Assembly: GCF_004365705.1 (NCBI RefSeq)
Contig: NZ_SOBN01000001.1
Location: forward strand, 4,326,001-4,390,000
Origin: Streptomyces sp. 846.5
GTDB taxonomy: Bacteria; Actinomycetota; Actinomycetes; Streptomycetales; Streptomycetaceae
DNA length: 64,000 nt
Direction of reading: 5' to 3'
The stretch's first letter is position 1. Every line of letters begins with the position of its first letter. Under the pieces are notes generated by a model, which did no database searches, was not told the DNA's origin, and worked only from the letters and a program-made list of their open reading frames with translations. The position numbers were made by a program, and so were the translations under genes. Shown one piece after another: positions 59,460 through 64,000 of the stretch.

Positions 59460-60740
59460 TCAGACCCCGAGGGCGCTCAGGAACGCTTTGGTGTATCCCA
59501 GCGGTGTCGTGCTGGGGACGGAGTCGCAGGTGGGGGACGCGTACGTGTAGGAGCAGGGCGTGTCCCGGTCCAGCGACCAGAAGTGCAGCCCGGCCAGGCC
59601 GTTGCTGACCGCGTACGACGTCAGCGTGCTCACGTCCGCGGTGGTGAAGATCTCACTGGTGGCGTCGTTCATGCCGATCATCGGCGTGACGGCGATCTTG
59701 CTCGCCGGGATCCCGTAGGTGTGCTCCAGGTTCTTCACCGCCTGGATCGCCGACTGCGCCATCTCGCAGCTGCCGGAGGTGACGACGCACACGCTGCTGG
59801 ACGCGTTGCCGTAGTCCATGGTCATCAGGTTGATGACGTAGTTCGTCAGGCTGGAGCCCTTCACCGCCTGGACGACCTCGCCGCCGAGCGAGTTCACCCC
59901 GCCATAGCTCCCGTCGGATGCGCCCAGTGTGGCGAGCGTGAAAGAGAACTGCAGCTTCGGGTACTGCGCCTGTGCCCCCGCCGCAGCGGCGACCAGGTTC
60001 TGAATGTCCGACTGACTCTGGCCGCCTTCGATGTCGAAGTCGATGCCGACCAGGTTCGGGCTGGCGTAGCGGGCGATGAAGGAGTCCATGCCGGCCGTCG
60101 AGCTGCAGGTGAAGGTCCCTGCCGCACCGCCGGTCGAAACGACGTAGTTCAGGTTGGCGGTGTGCAGTTGGGGCACGTTCTCCGCGGCGAAGTTGGCACC
60201 CGAGACACCTCCCCAGGTCTCGCTGCCACAGGCGCCGGTGGCGAACGCGAGCGTGAGCGCGGGCAGCTTCGGGACGTACTGCGACACCAGGCTCCCGGAA
60301 CCCACTACCGGCAGGACGGAGCCGGAGGCGGCCGACTGCATCTGGTAGGTGTTCCAGTTCATGTTGATGGTGACGTCCTTGTACGGGCTGAAGAGCAGGC
60401 CGCTCACCGAGCCCGTTCCGGCACCGGTCCCTCCGCCGCCCCCTGACGATCCGCCGGTACACGCGCCGTTGGACGTCCACGGCTGTCCGGAACCGCTTCC
60501 GCCGTTGTTGGTGGCCGGGTCGTTGCCCTGGGTCCAGTAGTTGGCGGTGTAGTCGATCCCGTTCTCGCTGGCCTGCTGGCCGGCGGTGTAGACGGTGGAG
60601 GAGCTCCACGCCGCCGCGCACGTGGCGGCCGCCTGCGCAGCGGGCGCCGTCGCCACCGCGATGACCGATCCACCGACCGCCAGCCCGAAGGCCGAGCCGG
60701 CTATGAGTGCTGAGCGAACAATCCGTCTTCCGACCCGCAT
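59460..60740 (-). CDS. Secreted GH18 chitinase with N-terminal CBM5/12-like domain
   Basis: A 426-residue secreted chitinase. A signal peptide (MRVGRRIVRSALIAGSAFGLAVGG...) is followed by a chitin-binding type 3 module (about 40-90; WSSSTVYTAGQQASENGIDYTANYWTQG and QPWTSNGAC), a glycine-rich linker and the GH18 barrel. The catalytic DxDxE is D234-F-D236-I-E238 (LVGIDFDIEGG). ATG chosen at 60740 after ggaggg. Two dre-like sites and an 11-bp inverted repeat lie upstream, in line with induction by chitin through DasR. Confidence 0.87.
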   Translation of the reverse strand: MRVGRRIVRSALIAGSAFGLAVGGSVIAVATAPAAQAAATCAAAWSSSTVYTAGQQASENGIDYTANYWTQGNDPATNNGGSGSGQPWTSNGACTGGSSGGGGGTGAGTGSVSGLLFSPYKDVTINMNWNTYQMQSAASGSVLPVVGSGSLVSQYVPKLPALTLAFATGACGSETWGGVSGANFAAENVPQLHTANLNYVVSTGGAAGTFTCSSTAGMDSFIARYASPNLVGIDFDIEGGQSQSDIQNLVAAAAGAQAQYPKLQFSFTLATLGASDGSYGGVNSLGGEVVQAVKGSSLTNYVINLMTMDYGNASSSVCVVTSGSCEMAQSAIQAVKNLEHTYGIPASKIAVTPMIGMNDATSEIFTTADVSTLTSYAVSNGLAGLHFWSLDRDTPCSYTYASPTCDSVPSTTPLGYTKAFLSALGV

Positions 60741-60782
60741 GAACCCTCCAAGGGGGAGAGGAGCTGTGGCGATCGCACACCT

Positions 60783-60808
60783 CACCTTGTCGGTGGTCCG
60801 ACAAGGTG
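60783..60808. promoter_or_regulatory. Perfect 11-bp inverted repeat upstream of chitinase gene
   Basis: caccttgtcgg (60783-60793) and ccgacaaggtg (60798-60808) around a 4-base tggt centre, 43-68 bases upstream of the chitinase start. Either a repressor operator or a leader hairpin. Confidence 0.5.
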
Positions 60809-60834
60809 ACTCACTTTGTACGTGGGGTGAACAG

Positions 60835-60872
60835 ATTGGTCAAGACCATTCACCAGATTGGTACAGACCATC
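60835..60872. promoter_or_regulatory. Pair of dre-like sites (DasR / chitin regulation)
   Basis: attggtcaagaccatt (60835-60850) and attggtacagaccatc (60857-60872), a 22-bp-spaced direct repeat. On the chitinase strand they read ATGGTCTTGACCAA and ATGGTCTGTACCAA, close to the TGGTCTAGACCA core of DasR and to the 12-bp repeats known in Streptomyces chitinase promoters. The spacing equals about two helical turns. Confidence 0.7.
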
Positions 60873-60996
60873 CAGCGTGCGCGGTGAACGGGAGTAGTCA
60901 GAACTCGCCCAACGGGAGGTCAAGTTCGACCGGATCGAGCGAAAGCAGCGGTGGCTCCAGATCAGCTCACCGCGAAGGCGTGAGGCACCGGGTTTC

Positions 60997-61365
60997 CTAC
61001 ATGCGGAGCGCTCCGCACGGGGCGCCGAGGCGGCGACCGTACTCGGTGAGGGCCAGCAGTCCGACTCCTCGGGCCGGGGTAGCGGCGTCGATCGACAGGG
61101 GGTCGATGCTCAGCTCGCCTGCCAGTTTGGGGGCCAATTCGAGCAGTTCCCACATCCACTCGTCGTCGTCCTCGTCAACCTCCAGGTGCTCCGCTGTCAA
61201 CGCGGGCAGTCCGAGAGCGGTACGGCGCTCTTGCTCGTACGCGAGTGGGACTCCGAGTTGCAGGTGCTCTGTGTCGTCGCCCGGGATGTAGGCGAGGCGG
61301 CGCAGGGTCTCGCCGCGCTCGGTGACCAGGACGGCTGAGCCGTCGTTCTGGGCAAGCGATTGCAT
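60997..61365 (-). CDS. Hypothetical acidic protein
   Basis: A 122-residue soluble protein (MQSLAQNDGSAVLVTERGETLRRLAYIPGDD...). A central acidic EVDEDDDEWMWELLELAPKLAGELSIDPLSIDA stretch is conserved-looking. No family is recognised. ATG at 61365 was chosen; GTG at 61374 is an alternative. It lies between the chitinase promoter and a tRNA-Ser fragment and may be part of an integrated segment. Confidence 0.5.
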   Translation of the reverse strand: MQSLAQNDGSAVLVTERGETLRRLAYIPGDDTEHLQLGVPLAYEQERRTALGLPALTAEHLEVDEDDDEWMWELLELAPKLAGELSIDPLSIDAATPARGVGLLALTEYGRRLGAPCGALRM

Positions 61366-61451
61366 GTACCGCACCCTAGCGAGGGGGACTGACAGTCCGC
61401 TGCGGGTAGCGGCCCGATGTGGGGCCCTTCATCTGCCCAGCTGGGCGGGTG

Positions 61452-61504
61452 CGGAGGATACGAGATTCGAACTCGTGAGGGGTTGCCCCCAACACGCTTT
61501 CCAA
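61452..61504 (-). pseudogene. tRNA-Ser(GGA) 3' half, putative att site
   Basis: Read on the minus strand: anticodon-loop remainder TTGGAAA (GGA), half of the anticodon stem GCGTG, the intact long variable arm (TTGGGGGCAACCCCT), the T-arm with GTTCGAATC and the acceptor 3' strand ending ATCCTCCG. The sequence departs from a tRNA exactly within the anticodon arm; no D-arm follows. This is the footprint left by an integrase that recombines at the anticodon/T-arm region of tRNA-Ser(GGA). Confidence 0.85.
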
Positions 61505-61883
61505 CTGTTCGTCCGGCTGTCCAGCCGCATTCGGGGGCGTCCTGACCTGGTCCTCAGCGCCTTGCTCACGGGTCGGCAGACCCCCTGAACGGAGCTGAAT
61601 GCAACCCGAAATGCAACCCGCTCAGATGCCCTTCGGCCTGCCTGGTCATCGATCTCTCAGTCGATCTGACAGCGCCTCACCCGTTGCGCTCGGGCCGGTC
61701 TGGCAAGCTTGATCGCCCTGCGCCCGCAGGCGCAGCCCCCAGCCGCCCGGTTCCCCGGCGGAGGTCTTCCGGGGCCTGCCGCAGCCGGGGGAGGGGCGGA
61801 CTTCTTGGGGGGTGTCCGGGGTTGCTGATATCGTGCGCGAGTCAATTACCGATGATGTATGCGCGCCAATTCAGGAGCAAAGT
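61505..61883. other. Non-coding stretch between tRNA fragment and secreted-protein gene
   Basis: Contains the 20-bp repeat at 61585-61604, followed by tandem gcaacccgaaatgcaaccc, and a hairpin ctgcgcc-cgca-ggcgcag (61718-61735). No convincing coding frame. The tandem gcaaccc motifs beside an att-like fragment may be integrase arm-binding sites (inferred). Confidence 0.4.
61585..61604 (+). repeat. 20-bp direct repeat, left copy
   Basis: ctgaacggagctgaatgcaa, identical to 63279-63298. Lies 81 bases past the tRNA-Ser(GGA) fragment and 280 bases before the secreted-protein start. Confidence 0.85.
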
Positions 61884-63200
61884 ATGGCAAATCGCCGTGC
61901 GATTAGGGGCATGGTTTCGGCGTTCATTGCAGGTGGTGTCGTTCTGGGCGGAGCGACCGCCGCGCACGCGAATACGGGAATATCCGTCCAGTATGCGCAG
62001 AACGACGCCGTGAACAACGGCAAGCTGGATCTCTCGCTTGCCGCGCCGACCGCTGTGAGCAGCGTCAAGGTCAGCCTGTATTCCATGACCACGCAGCAGA
62101 CCGTGGCTACGGTGACGGATTTCGCGCTGACGTCGGGCACGGCTACGAACGGCGTCTGGGAGCCGAAGGCCCGTATCCAATTGCCGGCGCTGGGCTCGTA
62201 CCGGATCGACGTGTCGGCCACGGACACGGGCGGCGACACCCTTTCAACTACAGGTGCCGGCTACTTCTACTACTCGGTGCGTACCAATCTCAACGACACC
62301 AGCGTCGACCGCACCAAGGTCGACTACCAGCACCGAAGCATCACCATGAGCGGTCATCTGAGAGGGCAGTGGCCTGGCTCGGGTGCCATCACGCCGCTGG
62401 GAGACCTCACCGTGGGCGTGTCCTCCTACTTCCAGTACGGAGAGGCGACGACTGCGGCGGACGGCAGTTGGTCGGTGACGCTCCCGGTCACCGACCAGTA
62501 CCAGAACACGATTCAGGCGTCCTTCTCATACGATCCGAATCACATCTTCGACAGCCAGTCGTCCTCTCGCTCCTTCCCGATCGCGATCAAGAAGACGGCC
62601 ACGAAGTTGGTCATGACGCCCAGCGCGCGCACCATCCCCTTCCAGGGCACGGTGAACTCGACGAGCGCGACCCTGCTGTGGGATTCGCCCTCGGGCTGGC
62701 AGCCGCTCGCGGGGAAGACCCTCGGCTCGAACTCCTTCGGGGATTTCGTCCAGGAGACCACGGACACGAACGGCAACGCGCTGTTCCCGGCCACGCCGTC
62801 GCTGTGGAGCAACTACACGATCCAGGCGGGCTGGGTCAGCGATGACCTCTACCTTGCCGACGCGCAGGCGAGCAGCACGATCACTGTCGTACAGCCGGCG
62901 TCCTTCGTGTCCTTCGCTCCCACTCGCACGGACGCATCGACCGTCGCCGTCGCTGGCGACCTCACGTTCAGCGGACTTGAGAGCCCTGGGACCATCCCTG
63001 TGAACATCCAGTTCTCCACCACCGGCAAGGGCGGCTGGACGACAGTCGCCACGGTGTCCAACTCCAACTGGGACGGCACCGGGTACGGCTTCTCGACCAC
63101 GGTCCCCAGCAGCACCGCCGGATTCTGGCGCGCCATTTTCGCAGGCGGGAAGCAGTTCCAGAGTGCGGTGAGCCCGGTCGTCTACCTCGCGACCTCCTGA
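61884..63200 (+). CDS. Secreted multi-domain beta protein, unknown function
   Basis: A 438-residue secreted protein. The signal is MANRRAIRGMVSAFIAGGVVLGGATAAHA; the ATG follows aggagcaaag. The mature part consists of several Ig-like beta domains without cysteines (ISVQYAQNDAVNNGKLDLSLAAPTAVSSVKVSLYS; TISATLTW-like strands; FSTTVPSSTAGFWRAIFAGGKQFQSAVSPVVYL). No catalytic residues are recognised. The gene is less GC-rich at its start than its neighbours and is bracketed by the perfect 20-bp direct repeat, which suggests that it was acquired as a cassette. Confidence 0.75.
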   Translation: MANRRAIRGMVSAFIAGGVVLGGATAAHANTGISVQYAQNDAVNNGKLDLSLAAPTAVSSVKVSLYSMTTQQTVATVTDFALTSGTATNGVWEPKARIQLPALGSYRIDVSATDTGGDTLSTTGAGYFYYSVRTNLNDTSVDRTKVDYQHRSITMSGHLRGQWPGSGAITPLGDLTVGVSSYFQYGEATTAADGSWSVTLPVTDQYQNTIQASFSYDPNHIFDSQSSSRSFPIAIKKTATKLVMTPSARTIPFQGTVNSTSATLLWDSPSGWQPLAGKTLGSNSFGDFVQETTDTNGNALFPATPSLWSNYTIQAGWVSDDLYLADAQASSTITVVQPASFVSFAPTRTDASTVAVAGDLTFSGLESPGTIPVNIQFSTTGKGGWTTVATVSNSNWDGTGYGFSTTVPSSTAGFWRAIFAGGKQFQSAVSPVVYLATS

Positions 63201-63207
63201 CCGTCGC

Positions 63208-63456
63208 TCATGACGAACGGCCCCGCCGCATACGGTCGGGGTCGTTCGTTGCCACCGCTCCGAGCAAGGCAATCCGGGCTGAACGGAGCTGAATGCAATA
63301 GGTGACGACGATGGAATCCATGACGCCGACGCCGCGGGCGCTCAGGATCTCCTGGATCGTTGGCATCTCCGCGTCGGCGGCCAGCAGGAGTCTGAGTTCG
63401 GCGGTCAGCGCCGAGAGCCGACTCGCTCTGGCGGGATCGAGGCCAGTGAGCGCCAT
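63208..63456 (-). CDS. Hypothetical small protein
   Basis: An 82-residue protein (MALTGLDPARASRLSALTAELRLLLAADAEMPTIQEILSARGVGVMDSIVVTYC...). The start lies 4 bases after the stop of the interrupted frame upstream, which suggests one operon. The helical sequence up to about residue 70 looks genuine; the last residues overlap a terminator-like hairpin. The right 20-bp repeat lies inside the frame. No family recognised. Confidence 0.45.
   Translation of the reverse strand: MALTGLDPARASRLSALTAELRLLLAADAEMPTIQEILSARGVGVMDSIVVTYCIQLRSARIALLGAVATNDPDRMRRGRSS
63213..63249. terminator. Terminator hairpin after the secreted-protein gene
   Basis: acgaacggccccg (63213-63225) and cggggtcgttcgt (63237-63249) pair with one mismatch, starting 13 bases after the stop at 63200. 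Confidence 0.65.
63279..63298 (+). repeat. 20-bp direct repeat, right copy
   Basis: Identical to 61585-61604 in the same orientation. The two copies enclose the secreted-protein gene. Confidence 0.85.
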
Positions 63457-63460
63457 TGTC

Positions 63461-63958
63461 TCAGCCCGTCTCGGTCGTCGGGTCCTGTTCGTCCGCAGTG
63501 GTGGCCATGGCGATATCGGCACTGACTGCGTGCCGTTCGTTGACTCCGATGATGTGGTGGATGAAGGCCCACTGGGCGAGCAGAGCAGATGTCCAGGTCG
63601 GGTCGTATGCGGCAGTGGGCAACTGCGGGATGTGCTTGCGACCCGTCTCGTCCAGTCGCTAAGGCTCCTCGAAGGCGGTGTTCCATGCGCCGAGAGCGGC
63701 AGCGTACGTCTCCTGGGCCTCGTCGGCGCTGACCCCCATATAGGCGCCGACCTGAGCCCAGGAGCCGCCCCGTTCGACTTCATGGATGACAGCTGAGATC
63801 AAGGTCTGCTCGGCCAGCTCTACGAGCTGTTGGGCCTGGCTGACGCGACCGCCGAGTCCAGTGTCAGCGTCGCTCCGGGTGCCCACGAGTCCGGCCGCAC
63901 TGTCGGCCACATCACCGCGGCCTGTCCGCGCCGCGCCACTCACCTTGGAGCTCGCCAC
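63461..63958 (-). pseudogene. ORF interrupted by an in-frame TAG
   Basis: The first 99 codons encode a soluble protein with an HTH-like segment (GGSWAQVGAYMGVSADEAQETYAAAL) and end in TAG at 63659-63661. In the same frame the next 65 codons read as sensible protein (DETGRKHIPQLPTAAYDPTW, WAFIHHIIGVNERHAV) until TGA at 63461, next to the following gene. The most likely explanation is a nonsense mutation in a 165-codon gene. Read-through or a sequencing error cannot be excluded. GTG start; the true start might lie beyond 63958. Confidence 0.6.
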
Positions 63959-64000
63959 GCTGACAACGACTCTTGATCAGCTCGGCGGGGCCCAAACAGG

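Overview
The window is high-GC actinobacterial DNA, very probably from a member of the Streptomycetaceae (Streptomyces, Streptacidiphilus or Kitasatospora). The support is third-position GC bias, frequent GTG and TTG starts, a complete conservon (cvnABCD), rare TTA leucine codons, tandem SigB/SigF-type sigma factors near tadA and upp, DasR-type (dre) operators and many secreted hydrolases. No CRISPR array, rRNA, transposase, integrase or replication origin was seen.

Layout. 1-2.1 kb: end of a D-glucarate catabolic operon (kdgD, gudD). 2.1-6.4 kb: a tyrosine phosphatase, two SigB/SigF-type sigma factors, a Dabb protein and small membrane proteins. 6.4-13.4 kb: a structured intergenic stretch, a lactonase-fold beta-propeller, a Uma2 protein, a Tat-exported purple acid phosphatase, a secreted GH5 enzyme and a GNAT protein. 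13.6-19.4 kb: a conserved core block with tRNA-Ser(CGA), tadA and its associated protein, upp, a LytR_C protein, a ParB-like small protein and a barrel-like protein of unknown function behind a dre site. 19.6-23.6 kb: the conservon, with TTA codons in cvnA and cvnD. 23.7-30 kb: a CorA transporter, two STAS proteins, a WD40-type lipoprotein, an ECF sigma factor with a SnoaL-like tail, and a flotillin/NfeD-like pair.

30-45.6 kb: a GH87-like beta-helix enzyme; a TetR/MFS efflux pair with clustered operators; a surface protein, class F sortase, ECF sigma factor and membrane partner; DUF899; a MerR regulator facing a tandem alpha/beta-hydrolase across a textbook 19-bp-spacer MerR promoter; an XRE-MurA fusion; and an oxidoreductase/TetR pair. 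45.7-49.2 kb: a three-gene unit (carboxyethylornithine-synthase-like enzyme, membrane protein, KamA radical-SAM aminomutase), the best candidate here for undescribed biochemistry. 49.3-51.2 kb: two secreted proteins, one of them a G1 glutamic peptidase, behind almost identical 32-bp upstream elements.

51.2-64 kb is accessory: a truncated LysR gene beside a VapBC-type module, a hydrolase/LAL-regulator pair, a 915-residue beta-helix/PKD secreted protein, a GH18 chitinase behind two dre-like sites, two 3' fragments of tRNA-Ser(GGA) about 2 kb apart, a secreted protein bracketed by a perfect 20-bp direct repeat, and an ORF interrupted by an in-frame TAG. The tRNA fragments and repeats look like scars of integrative elements. 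The window ends appear to be arbitrary cuts: the left end lies inside kdgD.

Functional assignments come from motif recognition by eye. Starts were chosen from ribosome binding sites where visible.
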